Shown piece after piece: positions 54,161 through 63,807 of a stretch of 64,000 nucleotides of DNA; position 1 is the first letter of the stretch; every line of letters begins with the position of its first letter. Source of the DNA: Nostoc cf. commune SO-36 (GTDB lineage Bacteria; Cyanobacteriota; Cyanobacteriia; Cyanobacteriales; Nostocaceae); NCBI RefSeq assembly GCF_023734775.1, contig NZ_AP025732.1:806001-870000 (forward strand), given 5' to 3'. Both the position numbers and the translations under genes were made by a program. A model generated the notes under the pieces. That model ran no database searches, was not told the origin of the DNA, and saw nothing but the letters and a program-made list of their open reading frames with translations.

Positions 54161-57112
54161 GTGACCGAATCAGGAAGTTACAAAGATACTGTAAACCTAC
54201 CCAAGACTAACTTTGATATGCGGGCAAACGCCATCAAGCGTGAGCCGGAAATCCAAAAATTCTGGGAAGAAAATAAAATTTACGATCGCCTCTTTGAAAA
54301 TAACCCCGGCGAATTATTTATACTGCACGATGGGCCTCCCTACGCTAATGGCTCACTCCATATTGGTCATGCCTTAAATAAAATTCTCAAAGATATTATT
54401 AATCGCTACCAAATGTTACAAGGGCGTAAGGTTCGCTACGTTCCTGGTTGGGATTGTCACGGTTTACCAATTGAGTTAAAAGTTTTGCAGAACATGAAGT
54501 CAGCAGAACGGCAAAACTTAACGCCTTTACAACTGCGGCAGAAAGCGGAAGAATTTGCCCTAGCTACGGTAGATAACCAGCGCCAAAATTTTAAACGCTA
54601 CGGTATTTGGGGTGATTGGGATAACCCTTATCTAACTCTGAAGCCGACTTATGAAGCGGCTCAAATTGGCGTATTTGGTCAGATGTTCTTAAAAGGATAT
54701 ATCTATCGCGGTTTGAAGCCTGTTCACTGGAGTCCAAGTTCTAAAACCGCTTTAGCTGAAGCTGAGTTGGAATATCCAGAAGGTCACGTTTCCCGCAGTA
54801 TCTATGCAGCTTTTGCAATCACAAGTTTGGCGGAAGCTGTTAAACCTCTGTTAGCCCAATATCAGTCAGATTTGGGTGTGGCTATCTGGACAACTACACC
54901 TTGGACAATTCCAGGGAATTTGGCGGTGGCGGTAAATGCAGATTTGAATTATGCAGTGGTGGAAGTGGAACCCCACCCCCCAACCCCCTCCCCGCAAGCA
55001 GGGAGGGGGAGTGAAGAAGTAGCTTCCCCCTCTCTGTTAACGGAGAGGGGGACTGAGGGGGTGAGGTTCCGTTATCTCATCGTTGCTGCTGATTTAGTCG
55101 AACGTTTATCTTCAACCTTGGGAGTTGAGTTAACTGTCAAAGCCACCTTTAAGGGGAATGACTTAGAAAATACTACTTACCTTCATCCTCTATTTGACCG
55201 GGAAAGTCCGATTGTTGTTGGCGGTGATTACATTACAACTGAGTCGGGTACTGGATTAGTACATACTGCACCCGGTCATGGTCAAGAAGACTACATCGTT
55301 GGTCAGCGTTACGGTTTACCTATCCTTGCACCAGTGGATGACAACGGCAATTTTACCCAAGAGGCGGGAGAATTTGCGGGGTTGAATGTGCTGGGTGATG
55401 GTAATCAAGCGGTGATTGATGCCTTAAATGCTGCTGGTTCCTTGTTGAAAGAAGAAGCATATCCGCACAAGTATCCTTATGATTGGCGGACTAAGAAACC
55501 GACAATTTTCCGTGCGACTGAACAATGGTTTGCTTCTGTGGAAGGATTTAGAGAAGAAGCATTAAAGGCGATCGCCACGGTAAAATGGATTCCAGCCCAA
55601 GGTGAAAATCGCATCACGCCAATGGTTGCGGAACGTTCCGATTGGTGTATCTCCCGTCAACGCGCTTGGGGTGTACCCATTCCCGTTTTCTACGATGAAG
55701 CCACCGGGGAACCACTACTGAATGAGGAAATTATCAACCACGCTCAAGCAATTATCAAGAAAAAAGGTTCTGATGCTTGGTGGGAATTATCGGTTGAGGA
55801 ATTATTACCGGAATCTTATCGTAATAATGGCAAGTCTTACCGCAGAGGTACAGACACAATGGATGTATGGTTTGATTCTGGCTCATCTTGGGCGGCTGTC
55901 GTCCAACAGCGTCCAGAGTTACGCTACCCGGCTGATATATATTTGGAAGGTTCCGACCAACATCGCGGTTGGTTCCAGTCAAGCTTGCTCACCAGTGTAG
56001 CAGTGAATGACATTGCGCCTTACAAAACTGTGCTAACTCACGGCTTCGCTTTGGACGAACAGGGCCGGAAGATGAGTAAGTCAGAAGGAAATGTGGTTGA
56101 CCCAAATACAATCATTGAAGGCGGGAAAAATCAAAAAGTAGAACCGGCTTACGGTGCAGATGTCTTAAGGTTGTGGGTATCATCGGTAGACTATTCTGGC
56201 GATGTCCGCATTGGCAAAAACATCATCAAGCAGATGAACGATGTCAGAGGCAAAATCCGCAATACAGCGCGGTTTTTGCTGGGTAGCTTGGATGATTTTG
56301 ACCCAGAAAAAGATACAGTTCCCTTCGAGGAATTGCCCGAACTTGACCGTTATATGCTGCACCGCATCACCGAGGTATTTGAGGAAGTAACCGCAGCCTT
56401 TGAGAGTTTCCAATTCTTCCGCTTTTTCCAAACTGTGCAGAATTTCTGCGTGGTGGATTTATCCAACTTTTATTTAGATGTTGCCAAAGATAGGCTGTAC
56501 ATCAGTGCAAAAGATGCTTTCCGCCGTCGCAGTTGTCAAACGGTGCTGAAAATAGCTTTAGATAATTTAGCACGAGCGATCGCACCAGTGTTAGCCCACA
56601 CTGCCGAAGACATTTGGCAATATCTCCCCTACAAAACACCTTACAAATCAGTGTTTGAAGCCGGTTGGGTGCAGGTTGAAGAAAAATGGCGTAATCCAGA
56701 GTTAGCGGAATTTTGGTCAGCGCTGCGACAACTCCGCACTGATGTTAACAAGGTGTTAGAACAAGCCAGGATTGAAAAAATGATTGGTTCTTCCCTGGAA
56801 GCAAAAGCTTTGATTCATATCCCTCACAAACAATTAGGCGATGCTATCAAAGCCTTTAATCCTGTTAAGGGTAACGGGATTGACGAACTGCGATATCTAT
56901 TGCTGACTTCCCAAGTGGAATTATTAGATTCTGCTGAAGGGTTGCAAGGCTTAGAATATACAGCGCAGACGGAAGATTGGGGAATTGCGGTAGTGAAAGC
57001 AGATGGTGAAAAATGCGATCGCTGTTGGAACTATTCTACTCATGTAGGAGAATCAGCAGAACATCCCCTAATTTGCGAACGATGCGTTGCAGCCTTAGCT
57101 GGAGAGTTCTAG
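54161..57112 (+). CDS. ileS: Isoleucyl-tRNA synthetase
   Basis: 983 residues from the GTG at 54161 (VTESGSYKDTVNLPKTNFDM matches the usual cyanobacterial start; the open frame extends to 54098 but the extra residues look unrelated). HIGH is present as GSLHIGHALN, KMSKS as GRKMSKSEGN, and zinc ligands as CDRCW and CERC near the end. An extra segment of about 32 residues (HPPTPSPQAGRGSEEVASPS, then LLTERGTEGVRF) in the editing region comes from a palindromic repeat at about 54970-55065 that kept the frame. Confidence 0.97.
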   Translation: MTESGSYKDTVNLPKTNFDMRANAIKREPEIQKFWEENKIYDRLFENNPGELFILHDGPPYANGSLHIGHALNKILKDIINRYQMLQGRKVRYVPGWDCHGLPIELKVLQNMKSAERQNLTPLQLRQKAEEFALATVDNQRQNFKRYGIWGDWDNPYLTLKPTYEAAQIGVFGQMFLKGYIYRGLKPVHWSPSSKTALAEAELEYPEGHVSRSIYAAFAITSLAEAVKPLLAQYQSDLGVAIWTTTPWTIPGNLAVAVNADLNYAVVEVEPHPPTPSPQAGRGSEEVASPSLLTERGTEGVRFRYLIVAADLVERLSSTLGVELTVKATFKGNDLENTTYLHPLFDRESPIVVGGDYITTESGTGLVHTAPGHGQEDYIVGQRYGLPILAPVDDNGNFTQEAGEFAGLNVLGDGNQAVIDALNAAGSLLKEEAYPHKYPYDWRTKKPTIFRATEQWFASVEGFREEALKAIATVKWIPAQGENRITPMVAERSDWCISRQRAWGVPIPVFYDEATGEPLLNEEIINHAQAIIKKKGSDAWWELSVEELLPESYRNNGKSYRRGTDTMDVWFDSGSSWAAVVQQRPELRYPADIYLEGSDQHRGWFQSSLLTSVAVNDIAPYKTVLTHGFALDEQGRKMSKSEGNVVDPNTIIEGGKNQKVEPAYGADVLRLWVSSVDYSGDVRIGKNIIKQMNDVRGKIRNTARFLLGSLDDFDPEKDTVPFEELPELDRYMLHRITEVFEEVTAAFESFQFFRFFQTVQNFCVVDLSNFYLDVAKDRLYISAKDAFRRRSCQTVLKIALDNLARAIAPVLAHTAEDIWQYLPYKTPYKSVFEAGWVQVEEKWRNPELAEFWSALRQLRTDVNKVLEQARIEKMIGSSLEAKALIHIPHKQLGDAIKAFNPVKGNGIDELRYLLLTSQVELLDSAEGLQGLEYTAQTEDWGIAVVKADGEKCDRCWNYSTHVGESAEHPLICERCVAALAGEF

Positions 57113-57527
57113 TAAATATACATCAGTTCAACAAACCTCTCCCATCTTCAATTAAAGTTCAAGTTTTTCTCTCTCCGAGTCGGAGAGGGAATTTTTTGTC
57201 TAGTAAAACTTCTTAGTGGTCTTTTCATTCAACTAATTAGATAGAAACCACATCATCCGTAGAATTCACGTTGCAGTCAGCGCCTGAAATAAATATTTTG
57301 CGTAATACACATTATGGTTATTTCCTCTAGTGCGTAAGTCTAAGGGTAATATATTTGTGAGTAAAAAAGATGGGTGTTTTTACTGAAGCTTCCTAAGTAT
57401 TGTCACTGTATCCTCTTCAACTATAGAGGCAAGTCACAGCATTATTAAGAAAATCTAAAGGTATGGATTAATACGTAAAATTTAGTTTAAAACATCCATT
57501 AACTCAAAATTTAAAGGATTCAGAGAT
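57113..57527. other. Gene-free region between ileS and the decarboxylase gene
   Basis: About 415 bases. A hairpin-like TCTCTCCGAGTCGGAGAGGG at 57169-57188 follows ileS and is a possible terminator. The rest is A/T-rich with no obvious gene. Confidence 0.45.
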
Positions 57528-58679
57528 ATGTCAAATAAAGTTGCTAAGGAATTGGCTGATTTTTTGGTGCAAATAGAACAGCGATCGCAGTTTCATGCAG
57601 GCTATCCATATAATTTAAGCTGTGATTATAGTTTGATAGCTAAATTCTTCAATCATCTATTAAATAATGCTGGAGATCCTTATATTGAGCCAGATTTTGG
57701 TCTGCATTCTCGTAAATTTGAGCAAGAAGTATTAGCTTTTTTTGCTGAACTCTATAAAATTCCAGAAGATCAGTTTTGGGGTTATGTTACTGCTGGCGGG
57801 ACTGAAGGTAATTTATATGGAATCTTCTTAGGAAGAGAAATTTACCCTAATGGCATTCTTTACTCATCACAAGACTCTCATTACTCAATACCCAAAGCAG
57901 CAAAATTATTTCGCATCCAACATAATGTTGTTAATTCACAAATTAATGGAGAGATGAATTATGAACATTTTGAACAAATCATTAGCGAAAATCGGAATTA
58001 TCCAGCGATCATAAATTTAAATATTGGGACTACTGTCAAAGGTGCAATTGACGATTTAGACAAGGTTCTAGAAATTTTAGAGCGCAATCAGATTAAAGAT
58101 TATTACATTCATTGTGATGCCGCGCTTTCAGGATTAATATTGCCCTTTCTAGATGGCGCTCCGCAAATTAACTTTCAAAAACCCATAGATAGTGTAGCTA
58201 TTTCTGCTAAATTCATTGGTTCTCCCCTGCCTTGCGGTGTAGTTTTAACTAAGAAAAAATGGGTAGAAAAAGTTGAAACAGAAATTGAATATATTGGTTC
58301 ATCAGACACAACAATTCTAGGATCGAGAAACGGTCACACACCTCTGATTCTCTGGTATGCAATGCAAACAAGAGGTTTTGATGGATTAGCTAGAGAAGCA
58401 AATACCTGTATTGATAATGCTCAATACCTTTTCCAAAAACTTAAAATCAGAGAATATCCATGTATGCTCAATAAGTTCTCCAATACCGTAGTCTTGCAAA
58501 AACCTTCTCAAAAGTTGATTAAAAAATGGCAGTTAGCAACTTTCGAAAATTGGGTACACATTATAGTCATGCAAAATATCGACCGCGATAAAATCGATAC
58601 TTTTGTTAACGAACTTTTATTAGAAGAAGGGTTAGTTAATAATGTAGAGAATTTCCAGCTACAGCCAGTATTACACTAA
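57528..58679 (+). CDS. hdc: PLP-dependent histidine decarboxylase
   Basis: 383 residues, the usual length of bacterial PLP histidine decarboxylases. GYVTAGGTEGNLYGIFLGRE, SSQDSHYSIPKAAKLF, HCDAALSGL and ISAKFIGSPLPCGV can be seen; the last has the Lys that should form the Schiff base, though the residue before it is Ala where His is common. It would turn histidine into histamine with loss of carbon dioxide. It is monocistronic. Confidence 0.85.
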   Translation: MSNKVAKELADFLVQIEQRSQFHAGYPYNLSCDYSLIAKFFNHLLNNAGDPYIEPDFGLHSRKFEQEVLAFFAELYKIPEDQFWGYVTAGGTEGNLYGIFLGREIYPNGILYSSQDSHYSIPKAAKLFRIQHNVVNSQINGEMNYEHFEQIISENRNYPAIINLNIGTTVKGAIDDLDKVLEILERNQIKDYYIHCDAALSGLILPFLDGAPQINFQKPIDSVAISAKFIGSPLPCGVVLTKKKWVEKVETEIEYIGSSDTTILGSRNGHTPLILWYAMQTRGFDGLAREANTCIDNAQYLFQKLKIREYPCMLNKFSNTVVLQKPSQKLIKKWQLATFENWVHIIVMQNIDRDKIDTFVNELLLEEGLVNNVENFQLQPVLH

Positions 58680-58752
58680 TGTAAACGTTCAAGCGAAATT
58701 AATTGCCCAATCTTGCAAGCTGTTTCTCAAAACAAAATTTGCTCCCAAGATT

Positions 58753-61700
58753 TTATCTCTTTAAAAAGTTTTTCCCGCACAAGTTAGCAGCAAGTAGTAT
58801 TTCCACTTCTGCACCTCCCATAGGTGGTAAGAAAAAATACCCTTGGCCATAATCACATTGTAGAGCCTTCAATTGTGCTAATTGCTCTACAGTTTCTATG
58901 CCTTCTGCTGTTACAGACATATTTAAATTATGAGCCAATGTCACGATTGCCCGAATAATTTCTAAATTTTCTCCCCGGCTACCTATACTGGTGACAAAAG
59001 AGCGATCAATCTTAATGGTTTTAATTGGTAGGCGGTGCAGATAACTCAACGACGAATAACCAGTACCAAAATCATCCATGTGCAACTCAACATTCAGCGC
59101 TGTTAACTGGGAAAGCACAGTTGTAGCTAATTCAAAATTATCCATCAACAAGGTTTCAGTAATCTCCAACTTCAAACAGCTTGGCTCCAGTCCAGTTTGC
59201 TGCAAAATATGTTTAACTTCTTGAAACACATCAGGTTGCGTGATTTGTTTGCCAGAAAAATTTACGCTAATTGTCAAAGGGCGTGAGGTAGGAAATTTTT
59301 GATGCCATGTGTGCATTTGCTGACAGGCTTCATAAAGCACCCATTGCCCGATACTAACAATCATTCCAGTTTCCTCCGCCAGAGGAATAAAATCTTGAGG
59401 GGAAATAAGCCCTCGTTCTGGATGATACCAGCGTATCAGTGCCTCAAATCCAATAATTTTGCCAGTTGTCAGTGAAATAATTGGCTGGTAATCAAGGCGA
59501 AATTCTTCTTGTTTGAGCAACGCATGACGTAAAGCAGTTTCTAGCTCCAAGAGCAAAGCTGCACCCTCGTGCATCTTTGAATCAAAAACTTCATAACGTG
59601 CCTTACCGAGAGCTTTGGCACAATACATTGCCACATCCGCATCGCGTAGAATCTGCGCTGCTTGCTCATAATCTGGTTTGCTTAAAGCGATGCCAATACT
59701 AACATTAGTAAACACCCGATGCTCATTTAATTGAAATGGCGAAGCTAAAACCTTTTTAATTCGCTCGGCTACCTGTATGGCGGTGTTGATATCCTCAATT
59801 TCCTCAATTAAAATTGTGAACTCGTCTCCGCCAAAACGGGCAACTATGTCTCCGGTTCGCAAAATTGACTTTAGCCGATGAGAAATTGCAATCAAAAGTT
59901 GATTTCCCAATAAATGTCCAAGGCTGTCATTAACAACTTTAAAGCGGTCTAAGTCTAAGAAAACTACGGCAAATAAATAATTATTTTGCTGTTTAGTATG
60001 TTCTATTGCCTGCTGTACTCGCTCCATAAATAATCTTTGATTCGGTAATCCAGTTAGCCCATCATGAAGACTATTATGCAGTAATTGTTCTTGTGCTTCT
60101 TGACGCTTGATAATATCTTGTTGAAGTTGTTGATTAACTCTAATAAGTTCAATAGTGCGTTCTAGCACCAACTGCTCAAGTTGATAACGGTACTGGCCTA
60201 ATTCTTCCTCTGCTAGCTTCCGCTTAGTAATGTCACGGACAATAACAATATACTCGCGTAGCTGGGAATTAAATGGCTGTGAAATCGTCGATTCCACAAT
60301 TCGTAAACCTTGCTTAACTTTTAAGCTTTGCTCACTTCTAATAGACCATTGCTCCGGTTTGCCGCGATAGCATATTAGAATTTGACTCAAGTTTTGCCCA
60401 AGCAACTCCTGAACACTTGTTTGAAATAATTCTTCAGCAGCAGCATTTGTCTGAGAAATTGTCCCATTTTCATCTAAGACTAAAACAGTATCTGGAACGG
60501 TATCGAGAGTAGTAATAAATAAGTTCCTTGCTTGTTTGCGTGCTTCATCAATAGCAATAATCTGTGGTAAAGTAGTCCAGCAAGCGATCGCTACCCCTGT
60601 AAAAGAAAGTGTCACTAACAGAATAGCCAGCAAAGAGTTTTGAGGATTAGCAGAATGTCTATCTAAAAAATCGCGGATCACCCAACTGATTGTGGCAGTA
60701 GTACAAATTAATGATACTAAAACAATCACTTGTAATACTACGAAATCAGGGTTATTTCTACTATAGTTAGTATTATAATAACGCTGTGTCCACCAGTTCG
60801 GTTGTAATGGCGCAAATCTTAAACGACGTAATGCTACATCTGCGCTCATGAGAATAATAGGTAATAATAATCCCACTAAGAAATCTCTCCAATTCCAAGC
60901 TAAACCCCCTACTATAAGAACTACTGCTTCTACCAAAAAGAAACCAAGTGAACACCAAGGCCATAACACGTATGGTTTGCCCCGACATAGCCATAATCCC
61001 AGATGTAGTCCCATAATGGACATGAGATAACAAGTGCCTGCTACTGTGACAAGTTGAGATACATTTCCCAAATTGAGACAAAGCAAACTGAGTAAAAAGG
61101 TAACTAAAATAGCAGGGCCAAGAACACCTTGACGAGAAACTAATGCAAATATGGGAGAAATTTGTCTGTCTAAAGCAAGCTGGTATAACATCCGAGGCGA
61201 GTTGGAAACTGCCGTAGCAGAACTTAGAAGGCAAGATATAGTGATTAGAAGTGTTACTAGAAATGGGGCAGATTTACCCCAAAAAGGCTTAGAAGCCGCT
61301 ACCAAATTTAAGAACGTATCGTCACCTATTGCGGGATTTGGAGCCGAACACATTAATACCCAAGAACCACCTAAAAACACTAGAGGAATTAACCAAGCAG
61401 CTACAGTTAAGAACTTTAAAGTTTTATACGGGTGACGACTATCAGCAACAAAAGAAGAAGTGGTTTCACAAGCATAAATTGAATAGCTAGCTAGAAAAAA
61501 CCACTTTGCCCAATCTTGAAAACTTAGGCTATGTGTGCTAGTTGGAAAAAATTGAAAACTAGCAGATGAAAAGGCTAACCATAATACGCCTTGAACACAA
61601 AACAATAACATTAATAAAATCGCTGGGAAGACAAAAAATAAATGCAGGAGCGCTAAAGCACGAGTGCCACTGAACGCTAAAATAAAAGGAATCGCTGTAA

Positions 61701-62139
61701 ATAAAACTTTTAAGAAAGTTTCTGGACAAGAAATACCTAATGTTTCAATATTGACTTTAATTAGGTTGGTGAGAATAATCGCATACAGAGCTGGTGCTGC
61801 TGCCCAGCTAAAAAAGTATCCTAAAGCTACGTAACGGCCTAAGCCAGGAAAGTTCTTTAACAACCTTGTGGTGTAGTTTGGTGTACCTCCTGCGACATTT
61901 GACCAATGTCTACCTAGACTTTGTACTTGCAAGTTAAGTAAAAAGGAAATAATCGTACCAAAAAACCAAACTAAAATCGCTTTAGGCCCTAACGCTGCAT
62001 GAATGATGGGGGCAGTACCAATCCATCCAACATGACCCGTTAGCCCAAAGCCCCAGGTTTCGAGATAACTCAGAGTCTGCGGTAAGCGCATTAGCAAGTG
62101 CTGATTGTTCTCTGCTCGTGCAGAATCGTTACTAACCAT
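58753..62139 (-). CDS. Amino-acid-permease / PAS / GGDEF / EAL fusion
   Basis: 1128 residues. Residues 1 to about 440 are an APC-type permease with about 12 membrane helices (PQTLSYLETWGFGLTGHVGW), followed by two more helices up to about 540. Then a PAS domain (DTVLVLDENGTISQTNAAAE), a coiled linker, GGDEF (ARFGGDEFTI, near 775) and EAL (GFEALIRWYHPE, DDFGTGYSSLSYL). Both cyclic-di-GMP motifs are intact, so synthesis and breakdown are both possible. A transporter-like sensor joined to a c-di-GMP module is the simplest reading. The neighbours do not help. Confidence 0.9.
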   Translation of the reverse strand: MVSNDSARAENNQHLLMRLPQTLSYLETWGFGLTGHVGWIGTAPIIHAALGPKAILVWFFGTIISFLLNLQVQSLGRHWSNVAGGTPNYTTRLLKNFPGLGRYVALGYFFSWAAAPALYAIILTNLIKVNIETLGISCPETFLKVLFTAIPFILAFSGTRALALLHLFFVFPAILLMLLFCVQGVLWLAFSSASFQFFPTSTHSLSFQDWAKWFFLASYSIYACETTSSFVADSRHPYKTLKFLTVAAWLIPLVFLGGSWVLMCSAPNPAIGDDTFLNLVAASKPFWGKSAPFLVTLLITISCLLSSATAVSNSPRMLYQLALDRQISPIFALVSRQGVLGPAILVTFLLSLLCLNLGNVSQLVTVAGTCYLMSIMGLHLGLWLCRGKPYVLWPWCSLGFFLVEAVVLIVGGLAWNWRDFLVGLLLPIILMSADVALRRLRFAPLQPNWWTQRYYNTNYSRNNPDFVVLQVIVLVSLICTTATISWVIRDFLDRHSANPQNSLLAILLVTLSFTGVAIACWTTLPQIIAIDEARKQARNLFITTLDTVPDTVLVLDENGTISQTNAAAEELFQTSVQELLGQNLSQILICYRGKPEQWSIRSEQSLKVKQGLRIVESTISQPFNSQLREYIVIVRDITKRKLAEEELGQYRYQLEQLVLERTIELIRVNQQLQQDIIKRQEAQEQLLHNSLHDGLTGLPNQRLFMERVQQAIEHTKQQNNYLFAVVFLDLDRFKVVNDSLGHLLGNQLLIAISHRLKSILRTGDIVARFGGDEFTILIEEIEDINTAIQVAERIKKVLASPFQLNEHRVFTNVSIGIALSKPDYEQAAQILRDADVAMYCAKALGKARYEVFDSKMHEGAALLLELETALRHALLKQEEFRLDYQPIISLTTGKIIGFEALIRWYHPERGLISPQDFIPLAEETGMIVSIGQWVLYEACQQMHTWHQKFPTSRPLTISVNFSGKQITQPDVFQEVKHILQQTGLEPSCLKLEITETLLMDNFELATTVLSQLTALNVELHMDDFGTGYSSLSYLHRLPIKTIKIDRSFVTSIGSRGENLEIIRAIVTLAHNLNMSVTAEGIETVEQLAQLKALQCDYGQGYFFLPPMGGAEVEILLAANLCGKNFLKR

Positions 62140-62459
62140 TGTTTCTTAGTGAGATTTACTGACCTTTTCACTCAATAGCTGAATCTCGCTGTTTATAGCC
62201 TCAGTATTACTGCTGAACTTTAGAAAAGATTAACTTAGTCGTTACTGAATTTTAGATTTTAGACTAACTAATGCCTAAAGATTTTTTCTTGAATAAAGAA
62301 TTTTAAATTTGAGATTTGAGGTTTTTGCACGTAGCTTGACTATCATAACTAGTAGTATAAATTATTTTTATTCAGACCTTGATAAAAATACGCTATTTTC
62401 AGATTTCCGACTTATTAAATAGGTCGGAAATCGGATCAATCATGAATGATTAAGTAGAG
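62140..62459. other. Gene-free region
   Basis: About 320 A/T-rich bases between two minus-strand genes. A short inverted pair, TTTCCGACTTATT / AATAGGTCGGAAA near 62403-62431, could end the upstream ParA gene transcript. Nothing else is seen. Confidence 0.45.
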
Positions 62460-63374
62460 CTATAGCTTTTGCAACAATTCTTGAGTTAACTGAAAGAAAG
62501 CTTTTGAACCTGCTGATTGAGGAGCATTTAAAACAGCTGGCATAAAACTATCAACAGCCTTAGCAACGTTGACATCAACTGGTATTTGCACCTTACAAAT
62601 TTTTTCTACGCCAAAATCTTCAACAACGCGATGCATTACTTGTTTATAGTATCTCCCAGTGAGAAGGTTAGCACTGGACATACTAAATACAATTCCCAGC
62701 ATTTTTATATCTATCTTGGTTTCATGTCCATGACTATCTTTTAATTGGGCAATCCGTCTTTCTAGCAGTTGAATACCCACTACCGATAAGGGTTCTGGTT
62801 TAGCAGGAAGGATGTAGAAATCGCTGGCAGCTAAAGCGCTACGAGTCAATAAATTATAGCCAGGGGCACAATCGAGAAGGATAAAGTCATATTCTTGACG
62901 TACTGGTTTTAAGATGTTATTTATTAAAACTCTTTCAAAGCGATTCCAAATCGTTTCAAAGTCTTGCTCACCCAAAGCAGTTGCTTGTTGATGCAGCATT
63001 TCTGAAACAACAAATTCATCATACAAATCAATATCTCCTGGTAATAAATCTAGCCCGGGAAGATTACAAACCTGGGATTGAATAATATCCTGAATTGTGA
63101 GTTTTGCTTGGGGAACTGGATTAATAACTTCGTCTATTAGATACCTAAATGTCTTACTTTGTTTACGACGTTTGGCAAAATCTAAAGGCGACATCAAACT
63201 GAGTGTGGCGCTAATTTGGCTGTCTAAATCAAGGACAAGCACCCGCTTGCCATGATTTTTAGCTAGACAGGTAGCTAAGTTGACGGTGAGAGTGGTTTTA
63301 CCAACACCACCTTTCATATTTGCAGTAGCAATTACATATCCCATTGATTGAGTCCTCTGTTGACGCATTCCCAT
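62460..63374 (-). CDS. ParA-family ATPase
   Basis: 304 residues as the longest frame; the start at MGYVIATANMKGG (63344) is also good. The deviant Walker A is NMKGGVGKTT, with VLVLDLDSQISAT and FILLDCAPGYNLLT following. This is the Soj/ParA group, which positions chromosomes, plasmids or protein complexes on the nucleoid. No parB gene follows in the window, so an orphan ParA or a McdA-like positioning ATPase is possible. Confidence 0.88.
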   Translation of the reverse strand: MGMRQQRTQSMGYVIATANMKGGVGKTTLTVNLATCLAKNHGKRVLVLDLDSQISATLSLMSPLDFAKRRKQSKTFRYLIDEVINPVPQAKLTIQDIIQSQVCNLPGLDLLPGDIDLYDEFVVSEMLHQQATALGEQDFETIWNRFERVLINNILKPVRQEYDFILLDCAPGYNLLTRSALAASDFYILPAKPEPLSVVGIQLLERRIAQLKDSHGHETKIDIKMLGIVFSMSSANLLTGRYYKQVMHRVVEDFGVEKICKVQIPVDVNVAKAVDSFMPAVLNAPQSAGSKAFFQLTQELLQKL

Positions 63375-63412
63375 CGATTAGTCTGTCAAGAAATAATTGA
63401 GGGGTGTGGATT

Positions 63413-63454
63413 GTTCGTAGTTTATGCTTTAGCGCTAAAGTATAAACTACGAAC
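63413..63454. repeat. Long palindrome upstream of the ParA gene
   Basis: GTTCGTAGTTTATGCTTTAG pairs across CGC with its complement ending AAACTACGAAC, nearly perfect over 21 bp (one G/T wobble). It may be a dispersed repeat or an operator. From 63455 to 63807 I see only A/T-rich sequence and a HIP1 site. Confidence 0.6.
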
Positions 63455-63807
63455 CTATCAAATTAAACTTGACCGACTTTCTAGTAGTCTGTCAAGGTAA
63501 CTTGACTTTCGTTAACTTGCTCGACTACTAAGTAGCGTATACCCCTTTTGATATCTTAAATCTTCCATTAAATTTAATATTTTTGGTAATTCAAAAGATA
63601 AGAGCGATCGCTCTCATCAAAGCAATTATAGAGGTATTGACAAATACAGTAGTCCTAAATCAATTGTGAGAAAATAATAGTGTTGTGAATATCACTAAGT
63701 ATTGGGTGCAAAATGTGGATGCATTTGCTAATTGAATTGAACGAAGCAGATCGATAATTTCGTGAAATCAAAGGCGCATTTACACACAAACTTATAAGGT
63801 AGTTAAA

